From contig NZ_BMRX01000001.1 in the NCBI RefSeq assembly GCF_014648855.1, positions 558,001 to 622,000 on the forward strand: a stretch of DNA of 64,000 bases, written 5' to 3'. This document shows, one piece after another, positions 42,501 through 52,821 of the stretch. The first letter of the stretch is position 1. The number at the start of each line of letters is the position of its first letter. Source of the DNA: Streptomyces parvulus. Its GTDB lineage: Bacteria > Actinomycetota > Actinomycetes > Streptomycetales > Streptomycetaceae. A program made the translations under genes and the position numbers. The notes below the pieces were generated by a model. That model did not search any database, was not told where the DNA came from, and was given only the letters and a program-made list of their open reading frames with translations.

Positions 42501-43512
42501 ACACCCGGTGCTGCTCGGCGTGCGACAGCCGCGCGTACAGCGGCAGCACCTCAGTGAATCTGTACTTCTTCTTCTCCAGCGCGTCCGCCGTGTCCCGGAT
42601 CTCCCGCTCACCGGAGAGGAAGACGAGGATGTCGCCCTTGCCCTCGCCCATCAGCTCCTCGACGGCGTCGGTGATGGCCGTGATCTGGTCGCGGTCGGCG
42701 TCGTCGCCGTCCTCCTCGAGGAGCGGCCGGTAGCGCACCTCCACCGGGTAGGTCCGGCCGCTGACCTCGACGATCGGCGCGTCCCCGAAGTGCCGGGAGA
42801 AGCGCTCGGGGTCGATGGTCGCCGAGGTGATGACGACCTTCAGGTCGGGCCGCTTGGGCAGCAGCTGGGCGAGGTAGCCCAGCAGGAAGTCGATGTTGAG
42901 GGACCGTTCGTGGGCCTCGTCGATGATGATCGTGTCGTAGGCGCGCAGCTCGCGGTCGGTCTGGATCTCGGCGAGCAGGATGCCGTCCGTCATCAGCTTG
43001 ATGAAGGTGGACTCCGGGTTCACCTGGTCGGTGAACCGCACCTTCCAGCCGACCGTCTCCCCGAGGGGCGTGTCCAGCTCGTCCGCCACCCGCTCGGCGA
43101 CGGTGCGGGCGGCGATCCGGCGGGGCTGAGTGTGGCCGATCATGCCGCGGACGCCCCGGCCCAGCTCGACGCAGATCTTCGGGATCTGGGTCGTCTTGCC
43201 GGAGCCCGTCTCGCCCGCCACGATCACGACCTGGTGATCACGGATGGCGGCCGCGATCTCGTCCTTCTTCTGGCTGACCGGGAGCTGCTCGGGATAGCTG
43301 ACCGCGGGGACCCGGGCCCGGCGCTCCCCGACGCGCTGCTCGGCCTTGGCCACCTCGGTCTCGATCTCGGCGAGAACGGCGGCGCGGGCCTCCGGCTTGC
43401 GGATCTTCCGCGCGCCTTCGAGCCGCCGGCCTAGCCGGTGCGCGTCGCGCAGTGACAGCTCGGCCAGCCGGGGCGCGAGGGAACCGAGGGCGGGGGCGGG
43501 ATGCGTAGACAT
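39568..43512 (-). CDS. hrpA: ATP-dependent RNA helicase HrpA
   Basis: HrpA is a DEAH-box helicase linked to mRNA processing and rescue of stalled ribosomes. The 1314 residues match the long HrpA form. Walker A is AGETGSGKTT (99-108), the DEAH box is in IIIDEAHERSLNIDF, SATI in VVITSATIDPERFS, and the helicase C motif is QRKGRCGRTSDG. The OB-fold and DUF3418 C-terminal regions follow. ATG 43512 (MSTHPAPALG) has GGAAG a few bases upstream. It lies between the tRNA-Phe/Asp/Glu cluster and tRNA-Asp copy 1. Confidence 0.96.
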   Translation of the reverse strand: MSTHPAPALGSLAPRLAELSLRDAHRLGRRLEGARKIRKPEARAAVLAEIETEVAKAEQRVGERRARVPAVSYPEQLPVSQKKDEIAAAIRDHQVVIVAGETGSGKTTQIPKICVELGRGVRGMIGHTQPRRIAARTVAERVADELDTPLGETVGWKVRFTDQVNPESTFIKLMTDGILLAEIQTDRELRAYDTIIIDEAHERSLNIDFLLGYLAQLLPKRPDLKVVITSATIDPERFSRHFGDAPIVEVSGRTYPVEVRYRPLLEEDGDDADRDQITAITDAVEELMGEGKGDILVFLSGEREIRDTADALEKKKYRFTEVLPLYARLSHAEQHRVFQQHTGRRIVLATNVAETSLTVPGIKYVIDPGFARISRYSHRTKVQRLPIEPISQASANQRKGRCGRTSDGICIRLYAEDDFEARPEFTDAEILRTNLASVILQMTAAGLGDIEKFPFIDPPDHRNIRDGVQLLQELGALDPAQKDVRKRLTDTGRKLAQLPVDPRLARMVLEADKNGCVREVMVIAAALSIQDPRERPSDKQAQADQQHARFKDETSDFLAFLNLWRYVREQQKERGSSSFRRMCKQEYLNFLRIREWQDIYTQLRTVAKQMGIHLDEQDAPDDRVHVSLLAGLLSHVGMKDVKEGAKNEYLGARNAKFAIFPGSALFKKPPRFVMSAELVETSRLWARVNAKIEPEWVEPLAGHLLKRTYSEPHWEKDQAAVMAYEKVTLYGVPIVAQRKVNYGRIDPEVSRELFIRNALVEGDWRTHHKFFADNRRLLTEVEELEHRARRRDILVDDETLYDFYDQRVPEHVVSGAHFDSWWKHKRHEQPDFLDFEREMLINEKAGAVTKDDYPDSWRQGPLKFRVTYQFEPGADADGVTVHVPLQVLNQVTDEGFDWQIPGLREQVVTELIRSLPKPIRRNYVPAPNFAQKFLERAVPLQEPLTLTMARELKRMVGVPFDAEDFDWAKVPDHLKITFRIVDERRRKLAEDKDLEALKLQLRPKARKALSQAAAATAVRSGGESLERSGLTDWTIGTLSRVFETRRAGQPVKAYPALVDDGDTVSVRLFDTEAEQAQAMWKGTRRLILRNIPVNPAKFASEKLTNQQKLNLSANPHGSIQALFDDCATAAADKLIADFGGPAWDEESYRKLYERVRAEIVDTTVRTVGQVQQVLAAWQACERRLKSVRSPALLANLQDVRGQLDALVKPGFVTEAGIKRLPDLMRYLVAADRRLQQMPTGAQRDTSRMEKVHEMRDEYAWLLEQMPQGRPVPQQVRDVRWMIEELRVSYFAHALGTAYPVSDKRIVKAIDALAP

Positions 43513-43574
43513 ACGGCTTCCAGGATCTCATCCCCGGGAAAAACCTGGCGAGCGATTTCCATCCGGGCAACACA

Positions 43575-43605
43575 GAACCCCCGTCGATGATCTCGACGGG
43601 GGTTC
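43575..43605 (-). terminator. terminator of the Glu-Asp-Phe tRNA operon
   Basis: A 13-bp perfect stem GAACCCCCGTCGA with complement and loop TGATC sits 6 bp past tRNA-Phe, separating the tRNA operon from hrpA. Confidence 0.85.
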
Positions 43606-43610
43606 ATATG

Positions 43611-43684
43611 TGGCTGGGGCCGGGGTCGAACCGGCGACCTATCGCTTTTCAGGCGATCGCTCGTACCAACTGAGCTACCCAGCC
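43611..43684 (-). tRNA. tRNA-Phe (anticodon GAA)
   Basis: Acceptor GGCTGGG/CCCAGCC, anticodon arm ATCGC-CTGAAAA-GCGAT and T loop TTCGACC are seen, with discriminator A. CCA is not encoded. It is the last gene of the Glu-Asp-Phe cluster. Confidence 0.95.
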
Positions 43685-43689
43685 GCGAG

Positions 43690-43703
43690 GTTTCACGTGA
43701 AAC
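43690..43703. promoter_or_regulatory. parS site (ParB binding)
   Basis: GTTTCACGTGAAAC is the perfect 14-bp core of the chromosomal parS consensus. It lies in the 29-bp gap between tRNA-Asp and tRNA-Phe, inside the tRNA transcription unit. ParB loads here to organise the origin region, so the window lies in the oriC-proximal part of the chromosome. Confidence 0.93.
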
Positions 43704-43713
43704 GAAACCTCAG

Positions 43714-43788
43714 CGGTCCTGACGGGATTTGAACCCGCGGCCTCCACCTTGACAGGGTGGCGAGCACTCCAAACTGCTCCACAGGACC
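43714..43788 (-). tRNA. tRNA-Asp (anticodon GTC), copy 2
   Basis: Same 75 bases as the copy at 39400-39474, with anticodon loop CTGTCAA. It is the middle gene of the Glu-Asp-Phe cluster; the parS site is 11 bp downstream. Confidence 0.95.
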
Positions 43789-43822
43789 AAGCTTCGTACG
43801 ACAGTGTCGCACATGTACTGCG

Positions 43823-43895
43823 TGCCCCCAACGGGATTCGAACCCGTGCTACCGCCTTGAAAGGGCGGCGTCCTAGGCCGCTAGACGATGAGGGC
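43823..43895 (-). tRNA. tRNA-Glu (anticodon TTC)
   Basis: Acceptor GCCCTCA/TGGGGGC (with one wobble), anticodon arm CCGCC-CTTTCAA-GGCGG, T loop TTCGAAT and discriminator A are seen. CCA is not encoded. It is the first gene of the Glu-Asp-Phe cluster. Confidence 0.94.
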
Positions 43896-43975
43896 TATCG
43901 GCCCGCCTGGGCGCTTCGCAGCGCGTCGGGGACGTGAGAAGCATATGGGATGGCGGGAGGTATCGCCAAAACGCT

Positions 43976-45547
43976 TTACGAGGGGCTCGGGGAGGGGCTG
44001 GGGGACGGGGTGGCGCCCGGTTGGTTCTCCTTGGGGAGGTGGCGGCTGACCTCGGCCGTCGTCAGGCCCAGACCGCCCAGCTTGATCTCGTCCCAGGCCT
44101 GGAGGCGCCGGGTGTCCCGGTCGAAGTAGAGGATGGACGCCTGGATCGGGTCGGGGTACTTGCCCTCGACCGCGCGCAGTCCGCTGCCGCCGGTGGAGCC
44201 CTCCACGCGCAGGCGGGTGCCGTACTTCATGACCTCCATGTCCTCCCGGTGGAGGTGCCCGGCGAGCACCAGGGGCACCGCGCCGTCGACCTCGCGGGCG
44301 GCCGACGGCTCGTGGGCGACGGCGACGTCCACGGGGGTGCCGACGGTGGACTGGTCGCGCAGGGCGGAGGCGAGGCGGGCGCCGGCCAGTTCCTGGGAGG
44401 CCTCGGCGCCGTCCGATCCGGAGCGGTCGGGGGTGAACTGCGGGTCGCCGATGCCGGCGAAGCGCAGTCCCGCGACGTTCCGCGCCCGGCCGTCGTCGAG
44501 GACGTGCACGTTCTTCAGGCTCCGCAGGTAGTTCTGGGTCTCCCGGGAGTCGTGGTTGCCGCGGACCCACACATAGGGGGCGCCGAGGTCCTCGATGGGA
44601 TCGAGGAAGCCGTTCTCCGCGGCGGTGCCGTGGTCCATCGTGTCGCCGGAGTCGACGATCACGTTCACCTTGTACTGCCGCACCAGCGAGGCGATGATCT
44701 TCCAGCTCGCCGGGTTGAGGTGGATGTCGGACACGTGCAGGACCCGGATCGTGGTCGGGTCGGGCTGGTAAGCGGGGAGCGTGGAGGTGACGTCGTAGAG
44801 CTTGGTCACGTTGGTGACCAGGCGGGCCAGTTCCTTCTGGTAGACGTCGAACTCGGTGACGATGCTGCGCGCGTTGCCCACCAGGGAGGGCGCGGAGGAG
44901 AGCAGGCCGGAGAACCTGGGTTCCAGGACCGAGTCGGGGTTCCAGGTCGCGTAGGCGGTGCCGCCCGAGGCGACCAGCAGGGTCAGGGCGAGACCGCCGG
45001 CCCCGAGGGCGCGTCCGGGGCGGCGGTAGACGGCGAGGCCGAGCGCGGTGGCGCCGGTGACGACGGCGACGCAGGAGCGGACGGCGAGGTCGAGGGTGCC
45101 GTGTTCCACGTCGCGCGCCACCTCGTCCTGGAGGCCGGAGAGGCGCTCGGGGTGGTCGACGAGGGCCTGGGCGCGGTCGGGGTCGAGCTGGTCGACGTTG
45201 ACGTCGAGGCGGACCGGGGCGATGTGGCTGTCGAGCTGGAGGGCGCCCAGGGGCGAGACGTTGATCTTCGTGCCGCCGGCGACGGAGGGGCGCAGCGTCA
45301 TCGTGGTGTTCATGGGGCCGACGGGGACGCGGACGTCGCCGACGACCAGCAGGCCGAGCCAGGCGCCGAGCAGCACGACGGCGACGAGTCCCGCGGCCCG
45401 TGTCCAGGGCCGCGGGCGGGCGGCCAGCTCGGGGGTGGGGGGCGTGCGGCGGGCGCGGCGTCGGCGGATCAGGGCGCGCGGGGCGTTGCGGATGGAGTTC
45501 ATCACCTCGGCCAGGGCGTGCGGGGCTGCGGCGGGGACGCGGGCCAT
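43976..45547 (-). CDS. membrane-anchored metallophosphoesterase
   Basis: The 523 residues have a basic N-terminus, a transmembrane helix (about 53-70), an extracellular region, two further hydrophobic stretches (about 158-205) and a calcineurin-like domain (about 270-480). Metal-binding motifs are intact: DIH in LHVSDIHLNP, GDTMDH, GNHD in VRGNHDSRE, AHEPSA and GHLHRED. The tail ends in (Ser-Pro) repeats. The substrate is unknown; lipid or nucleotide phosphates are possible. ATG 45547 is used, but an ATG at 45502 is an alternative since neither has a strong ribosome binding site. Confidence 0.87.
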   Translation of the reverse strand: MARVPAAAPHALAEVMNSIRNAPRALIRRRRARRTPPTPELAARPRPWTRAAGLVAVVLLGAWLGLLVVGDVRVPVGPMNTTMTLRPSVAGGTKINVSPLGALQLDSHIAPVRLDVNVDQLDPDRAQALVDHPERLSGLQDEVARDVEHGTLDLAVRSCVAVVTGATALGLAVYRRPGRALGAGGLALTLLVASGGTAYATWNPDSVLEPRFSGLLSSAPSLVGNARSIVTEFDVYQKELARLVTNVTKLYDVTSTLPAYQPDPTTIRVLHVSDIHLNPASWKIIASLVRQYKVNVIVDSGDTMDHGTAAENGFLDPIEDLGAPYVWVRGNHDSRETQNYLRSLKNVHVLDDGRARNVAGLRFAGIGDPQFTPDRSGSDGAEASQELAGARLASALRDQSTVGTPVDVAVAHEPSAAREVDGAVPLVLAGHLHREDMEVMKYGTRLRVEGSTGGSGLRAVEGKYPDPIQASILYFDRDTRRLQAWDEIKLGGLGLTTAEVSRHLPKENQPGATPSPSPSPSPS

Positions 45548-45618
45548 TGGTCCCGTATGCCCATGCCCCGGGGCGGATATGCGGGTCGTACGGCACGGTC
45601 GTACCCGACAATGGGTCC

Positions 45619-45969
45619 GTGCTGGAGATGACGCGCGAGGAGTTCGAGGAACTGGTCGCCGAGGCGCTGGACCGGATCCCGCCGGAGCTGACGCGGCTGA
45701 TGGACAACGTCGCCGTGTTCGTGGAGGACGAACCGCCGGCGGAGGATCCCGAGCTGCTCGGGCTGTACGAGGGGACGCCGCTGACGGAGCGCGGGGAGTG
45801 GTACGCGGGGGTGCTGCCGGACCGGATCACGATCTACCGGGGGCCGACGCTGCGGTTCTGCGAGACGCGCGAGGACGTGGTGGCGGAGACCGAGGTGACG
45901 GTGGTCCACGAGATCGCGCACCACTTCGGGATCGACGACGAGCGGCTGCACGCCCTCGGGTACGGGTGA
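45619..45969 (+). CDS. small zincin-like metallopeptidase family protein
   Basis: The 116-residue protein has the zinc motif HEIAHHFGID near the C-terminus (VVHEIAHHFG, HExxH plus a downstream acidic residue) and the family opening MTREEFEELVAEALDRIPPEL. Such proteins (DUF1025/MTP-like) are widespread in actinobacteria, with no known substrate. GTG 45619 lies 7 bp after GACAAT, a good -10, so the mRNA is probably leaderless; an internal ATG at 45628 is also possible. Confidence 0.88.
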   Translation: MLEMTREEFEELVAEALDRIPPELTRLMDNVAVFVEDEPPAEDPELLGLYEGTPLTERGEWYAGVLPDRITIYRGPTLRFCETREDVVAETEVTVVHEIAHHFGIDDERLHALGYG

Positions 45970-46135
45970 CGCGTCCGGCGCGGGCCCGGACGCGTCGGGG
46001 GCGCGCGCCCGGGGTGCGGGTGAGGTGCCCGGGGTACGGGTGACGCGCTCGGGTCAAGTCCGCCTCGCCGGGCGCGTGTCCTCTTGTGGGTGACGGGAGT
46101 TGGGCACGGCGACTCCTTGAATCCCGGAGGTGGCC

Positions 46136-46684
46136 GTGCGCCCCTTGTACGTACCCGTCCGTCTGGCCGCCACGGCCCTGGCCGTCGCCGCCGCCGCCGG
46201 CTGCATGAGCGTCGGCGACGACGAGTCCGGCGGGCGCGCCAGGCCGTCGCACTCCGCCGGTGAGCGGGGCGGTGAGGCGCCCGACGGCGGCCCGGCGGCG
46301 TCCGGCGGCGGCGCCGGATACGGCGCGGCCGAGGGTGACGAGAAGGACGGCAAGGGCAAGCGGGCCAAGGGCGGGGGCAAGGAGCACGGCAAGGGGAGGG
46401 CCGGGGGCGCGAAGGGCGGGGACGGCACCGCCACGGCGCGGCCGCCGGGGCGCGCGACCGGGACCCCGCCGCCGAAGGGCGGGGGCGGCGGGCCCGGCCC
46501 CACTTGGACGCCGCCCGCCGAGCCGTCCCGGACGGTGGAGCCCCCGCCGACGCCGACCGAGGAGCCGCCGTCGACGCCCACCGTGGAGCCGACGGTGGCC
46601 GAGCCCTCCTCGTCGGCGCACGAGCCGCCCGGCACCCAGCTCGCCCAGCGCGAACCGGCACCCGCGGCCGGGGCGCCGGCCTAG
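46136..46684 (+). CDS. disordered putative lipoprotein
   Basis: The 182 residues start with a lipoprotein signal ending in AAGC (Cys23). The rest is low-complexity: Gly/Lys/Asp-rich (about 30-100), then Pro/Thr/Glu-rich. No folded domain is visible. The start GTG 46136 has GGAGG five bases upstream; an in-frame GTG at 46130 does not. It may be a surface tether or spacer protein. Function unknown. Confidence 0.65.
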   Translation: MRPLYVPVRLAATALAVAAAAGCMSVGDDESGGRARPSHSAGERGGEAPDGGPAASGGGAGYGAAEGDEKDGKGKRAKGGGKEHGKGRAGGAKGGDGTATARPPGRATGTPPPKGGGGGPGPTWTPPAEPSRTVEPPPTPTEEPPSTPTVEPTVAEPSSSAHEPPGTQLAQREPAPAAGAPA

Positions 46685-46915
46685 GCGCGCGCCCCTGACC
46701 TGGGCATTGCGGGCCGGTTTGCCTTCGGGGGTGTGGGGTGCGTATGGTGGTAGATCGTTTGATCCCATTTGCCCGGCGCCACCGCAGAGCGCGCCGTGTG
46801 GCGCGTACTCTCCCTTGCCGTGGTGGACCGCATCGAGGCGGTCGTATTGCGAATCGCGATTCACGGAGTTGACGGGCGCGTGCCGACGAGAGACTCCGGA
46901 AGGTTTCGCATTCGC

Positions 46916-49012
<2,097 letters not shown>

Positions 49013-49030
49013 CGCCTGAACGCCCGCACG

Positions 49031-49068
49031 CGCCGTGGCCCCTGCCCTGACGGGTGGGGGCCACGGCG
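49031..49068 (+). terminator. terminator of helicase gene
   Basis: CGCCGTGGCCCC pairs with GGGGCCACGGCG over 12 bp around a GC-rich loop, 18 bp after the stop. Confidence 0.8.
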
Positions 49069-49128
49069 CTCTGCTTTCGGCCACGGGGTGACGCATGTCA
49101 CGCGCCTCGCGAGGGAATTGCTGGGGGC

Positions 49129-50664
49129 ATGACAGATGACGCCAAGGTGAGTGGGCTGTCGGACGAGGAACGGCTGGCCCAGCTCGGCTACACCCAGGTT
49201 CTGGCCCGCCGCATGTCGGCGTTCTCCAACTACGCGGTCTCCTTCACCATCATCTCGGTCCTCTCCGGCTGCCTGACCCTCTACCTGTTCGGCATGAACA
49301 CGGGCGGCCCCGCCGTCATCACCTGGGGCTGGGTCGCCGTCGGCCTGATGACCCTGTTCGTCGGCCTGGCCATGGCGGAGATCTGCTCGGCCTACCCGAC
49401 CTCGGCGGGCCTCTACTTCTGGGCCCACCGCCTGGCCCCGCCCCGTACGGCGGCGGCCTGGGCGTGGTTCACGGGCTGGTTCAACGTGCTGGGGCAGGTC
49501 GCCGTGACCGCCGGCATCGACTTCGGCGCCGCGTCCTTCCTCGGCGCCTACCTGAACCTGCAGTTCGACTTCGAGGTCACGCCGGGCCGCACGATCCTCC
49601 TCTTCGCCGGGATCCTGGTCCTGCACGGCCTGCTGAACACCTTCGGCGTGCGCATCGTCGGCCTGCTGAACAGCGTCAGCGTCTGGTGGCACGTCCTCGG
49701 CGTCGCGGTCATCGTCGGCGCGCTGACCTTCGCCCCCGACCACCACCAGTCGGCGTCCTTCGTGTTCGGCGAGTTCGTCAACAACACCGGCTGGGGCAGC
49801 GGCGTCTACGTGGTCCTCATCGGCCTGCTGATGGCCCAGTACACCTTCACCGGCTACGACGCCTCGGCCCACATGACCGAGGAGACGCACGACGCGTCCA
49901 CGGCCGGGCCGAAGGGCATCGTCCGCTCCATCTGGACCTCCTGGATCGCCGGCTTCGTCCTCCTGCTCGGCTTCACCTTCGCCATCCAGTCCTACGAGGG
50001 CGCCCTCACCTCCCCGACCGGCGCGCCGCCCGCCCAGATCCTCCTGGACGCGCTGGGGGCCACCGCGGGCAAGCTCCTGCTGCTGGTCGTCATCGGGGCG
50101 CAGCTCTTCTGCGGGATGGCGTCGGTGACGGCCAACAGCCGCATGATCTACGCGTTCTCGCGCGACGGAGCGCTGCCCTTCTCCCACGTCTGGCACACCG
50201 TGAACCCGCGCACCCGCACCCCGGTCGCGGCGGTCTGGCTGGCGGCCCTGTCCGCGCTGGCCCTCGGCCTGCCCTACCTGATCAACGTCACGGCGTACGC
50301 GGCGGTGACGTCCATCGCCGTCATCGGCCTCTACATCGCCTACGTCATCCCGACGCTGCTGCGGGTCCGCAAGGGCGACGCCTTCGAACGCGGGCCCTGG
50401 CACCTGGGCCGCTGGTCCCGGACGATCGGCGTGGTGGCGGTGGCCTGGGTCGGCGTCATCACGGTCCTGTTCATGCTGCCGCAGGTCTCGCCGGTCACCT
50501 GGGAGACCTTCAACTACGCGCCGATCGCGGTCCTGGTCGTCCTCGGCTTCGCGGCGACCTGGTGGCTGGCCTCGGCCCGGCACTGGTTCCTCAACCCCGA
50601 CCACGCCCGCACCCGCGCCCGCGTGGCCGCCCGCGCGAACGCCCCCGAGCCGGTGGACCCGTAG
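49129..50664 (+). CDS. APC-family amino acid permease
   Basis: The 511 residues have 12 predicted membrane helices between about 25 and 490. The first block YTQVLARRMSAFSNYAVSFTIISVLSG carries the APC helix I; TGYDASAHMTEETHDAS in the middle is characteristic of the amino-acid/choline (BAT1/GABA permease-like) subgroup. ATG 49129 follows CTGGGGGC. It has no partner genes; substrate may be GABA or another amino acid, unproven. Confidence 0.9.
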   Translation: MTDDAKVSGLSDEERLAQLGYTQVLARRMSAFSNYAVSFTIISVLSGCLTLYLFGMNTGGPAVITWGWVAVGLMTLFVGLAMAEICSAYPTSAGLYFWAHRLAPPRTAAAWAWFTGWFNVLGQVAVTAGIDFGAASFLGAYLNLQFDFEVTPGRTILLFAGILVLHGLLNTFGVRIVGLLNSVSVWWHVLGVAVIVGALTFAPDHHQSASFVFGEFVNNTGWGSGVYVVLIGLLMAQYTFTGYDASAHMTEETHDASTAGPKGIVRSIWTSWIAGFVLLLGFTFAIQSYEGALTSPTGAPPAQILLDALGATAGKLLLLVVIGAQLFCGMASVTANSRMIYAFSRDGALPFSHVWHTVNPRTRTPVAAVWLAALSALALGLPYLINVTAYAAVTSIAVIGLYIAYVIPTLLRVRKGDAFERGPWHLGRWSRTIGVVAVAWVGVITVLFMLPQVSPVTWETFNYAPIAVLVVLGFAATWWLASARHWFLNPDHARTRARVAARANAPEPVDP

Positions 50665-50783
50665 CCCCGCCGCCCGCACCGCGCGCCGACGCGGCCGTGA
50701 CCCGGATACCCGATCGGCGTCTCGGCCACGTCGGGCTATGCTCGGTGTGGCTACATCGCGCGGCACCGCGCGACGGACGCCCT

Positions 50784-50856
50784 GGGCCCTTAGCTCAATT
50801 GGCAGAGCAGTGGACTTTTAATCCATTGGTTGTGGGTTCGAGTCCCACAGGGCCTA
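50784..50856 (+). tRNA. tRNA-Lys (anticodon TTT)
   Basis: Acceptor GGGCCCT/AGGGCCT (one G-T pair), anticodon loop CTTTTAA, T loop TTCGAGT and discriminator A are seen. CCA is not encoded. Confidence 0.95.
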
Positions 50857-50862
50857 CGCGTT

Positions 50863-50897
50863 GGACCCCAGCTCACGGCAGGACCGAGCTGGGGTCC
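50863..50897 (+). terminator. tRNA-Lys terminator
   Basis: A 12-bp stem GGACCCCAGCTC with complement and an 11-base loop, 6 bp past the tRNA. It also faces the convergent oxidoreductase gene, which ends at 50917. Confidence 0.82.
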
Positions 50898-50916
50898 TGT
50901 GCGTGTCGCACGGCGG

Positions 50917-51696
50917 TCACCCGCGCACGTGCAGCCCGAAACCCGTGCGGCCCGCGGGCTCCAGCCCCTCCTTCAGCTGCAGCGAGGGCATCTCGTAGTC
51001 GCCGAAGTTCTGCCGCCGGAAGGGGATCGGCTCGGTCGACTCCAGCGTGAGCAGGCGCCGCTCCCACGCCTTGGCGACGTCCGGGTAGTCCTCGGCGGTC
51101 ATCCGGTCGGCGCCGTACACGACGAAGGGCGGCACGGCCTCGATGCCGGGGTAGTAGAGGATGCCGTGGTGGATCGGGAACAGGAGATCCTCGATGGGGC
51201 CGTTGATGCCGCGGGCGCCGTAGTGCGACTCCTGGCCGCCGATGGTCACCGACAGCAGGGCCTTCCTGCCCGCGAGGGTGCCTTCGCCGTAGCGCTCGCC
51301 GTACTTCGTGTCGCTGTGCTCGCCGACGCCGTACGCGAAGCGGAAGGTGAACACCCGGTCCACCCAGCCCTTGAGGATCGCCGGCATCGAGTACCACCAC
51401 AGCGGGAACTGGAAGATGACGGTGTCGGCCCACAGCAGCTTCTCCTGCTCGGCACGCACGTCCGGGGTGAGCGTCCCGCCCTCGAAGGCCCGGCCCGAGT
51501 CCCGGGCGACCTGCAGCGGACTCGACGCCTCGGGACCGTAGTCGGCGGCGTCCACGACCGCCTTCCAGCCCATCGCGTACAGGTCGCTCACCCGTACCTC
51601 GTGCCCGGCGGCCTCCAGGGTGGACACCGCGAGATCCTTCAGCGAGCCGTTGAGCGACTTCGGCTCCGGGTGGGCGTGGACGATCAGCGTCTTCAC
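50917..51696 (-). CDS. NAD(P)H oxidoreductase, flavodoxin fold (NQO1/MdaB-like)
   Basis: The 259 residues have the flavodoxin-2 start MKTLIVHAHPEPKSLNGSL (FMN/FAD phosphate loop), FQFPLWWYSMPAILKGWVDRVFTF and a GGQES-H motif. These enzymes make two-electron reductions of quinones or azo compounds. GTG 51696 has AAGGAG six bases upstream. It is divergent from an XRE regulator 145 bp away, which probably controls it. Confidence 0.9.
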   Translation of the reverse strand: MKTLIVHAHPEPKSLNGSLKDLAVSTLEAAGHEVRVSDLYAMGWKAVVDAADYGPEASSPLQVARDSGRAFEGGTLTPDVRAEQEKLLWADTVIFQFPLWWYSMPAILKGWVDRVFTFRFAYGVGEHSDTKYGERYGEGTLAGRKALLSVTIGGQESHYGARGINGPIEDLLFPIHHGILYYPGIEAVPPFVVYGADRMTAEDYPDVAKAWERRLLTLESTEPIPFRRQNFGDYEMPSLQLKEGLEPAGRTGFGLHVRG

Positions 51697-51841
51697 GGGG
51701 ACTCCTTCGGATCGGATGCGATGCCATCGATCCTGGACGCCGCGGCGCCCGTCGTTCAGGGGCGCCTCGACCGTCGGACGGGACTTCCTGGTACCGGCAG
51801 GGCCACCCTCACGGTCCCCGCCCGTGGCCATACTGGGGGGC

Positions 51842-52690
51842 ATGGACGATCTCGCTGGTTTCCTGCGGACCCGTCGATCCCGGGTCGACCCGGCGTCCGC
51901 CGGTATCCCCACCGACAGCCGCCGCCGGGTCGAAGGACTGCGCCGCGAAGAGGTCGCGCACCTGTCCGGAGTGAGCGTCGACTACTACGTACGCCTGGAG
52001 CAGGGCCGCGCCACCCAGCCCTCCGAACAGGTCCTCGATGCCCTCGCCGGCGTCCTCGGCCTCGACGAGACCGAACGCGAGCACCTCCACCGGCTCGCCC
52101 GGCAGCGCCGCCGCCGGCCGAAGGCACCGGCCTCCCGCGTCCGTCCGGAGCTGCTGCGCGTCCTCGACCTGGTCGCCGACGCACCCGCGGTCATCATGAA
52201 CCACCGCCTCGACGTGCTCGCCGGGAACCGCCTGGCCGGGCTCCTCTACGGCCGGCCGCTCCCGGGACTGAACACCGCCCGGCACATCTTCCTGGAGGAG
52301 GCCGAGCGGGGCCTCTACGCCGACTGGGAGAACTGCACCCTCGACGCGGTCGGACACCTGCGGCTGGCCGCGGGCAAGTACCCCGAGGATCCCCGCCTGG
52401 CCTCGCTCATCGGCGAGTTGGCGATGGGCAGCGAGCGCTTCCGCCGCCTCTGGGCCCGCGCGGACGTGTGCGCCCGCACCCATGGCCGCAAGGCGTACCG
52501 GCACCCGCTGGTCGGACTGCTGGAACTGCACCAGGAGAACTTCTCGCTGCCGGACGCGTCGGGCATGGAACTGCTGGTGCTCTCCGCCGCCCCCGGCAGC
52601 GCCACCGAGGACGGGCTGCGCCTGCTCGCGGGCCTGGGCGCGGACAGCGGCGACCCGCAACCCACCGTGAACACCCAGGTCCGTGAGTAG
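51842..52690 (+). CDS. XRE/MmyB-type transcriptional regulator
   Basis: The 282-residue protein has an N-terminal helix-turn-helix (about 30-85: RREEVAHLSGVSVDYYVRLEQGRATQPSEQVLDALA) and a MmyB-type ligand-binding C-terminal domain (about 105-275). MmyB-like regulators often sense fatty acids or small ligands. CATACT lies 7 bp before the ATG, suggesting a leaderless start. The usual layout has it repress the divergent oxidoreductase (gene 50917-51696) until a quinone or similar inducer binds. Confidence 0.9.
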   Translation: MDDLAGFLRTRRSRVDPASAGIPTDSRRRVEGLRREEVAHLSGVSVDYYVRLEQGRATQPSEQVLDALAGVLGLDETEREHLHRLARQRRRRPKAPASRVRPELLRVLDLVADAPAVIMNHRLDVLAGNRLAGLLYGRPLPGLNTARHIFLEEAERGLYADWENCTLDAVGHLRLAAGKYPEDPRLASLIGELAMGSERFRRLWARADVCARTHGRKAYRHPLVGLLELHQENFSLPDASGMELLVLSAAPGSATEDGLRLLAGLGADSGDPQPTVNTQVRE

Positions 52691-52821
52691 CGGCGGGACG
52701 GTTCCGAGGCGGACGTGACGTCCGGCGCTGGTTACGCTCCTCATTCCCGCAGGAAGCGCGCCCGCCCGCTCGCGTGGGTCCACGACGACCGGGGCCGAAG
52801 CACGAAGGAGCACGTCCGGAC

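Noticed and set aside
39499..43434. 1311-codon plus-strand frame opposite hrpA
   Set aside because: It is the complement of the helicase reading frame and lacks any motif or ribosome binding site.
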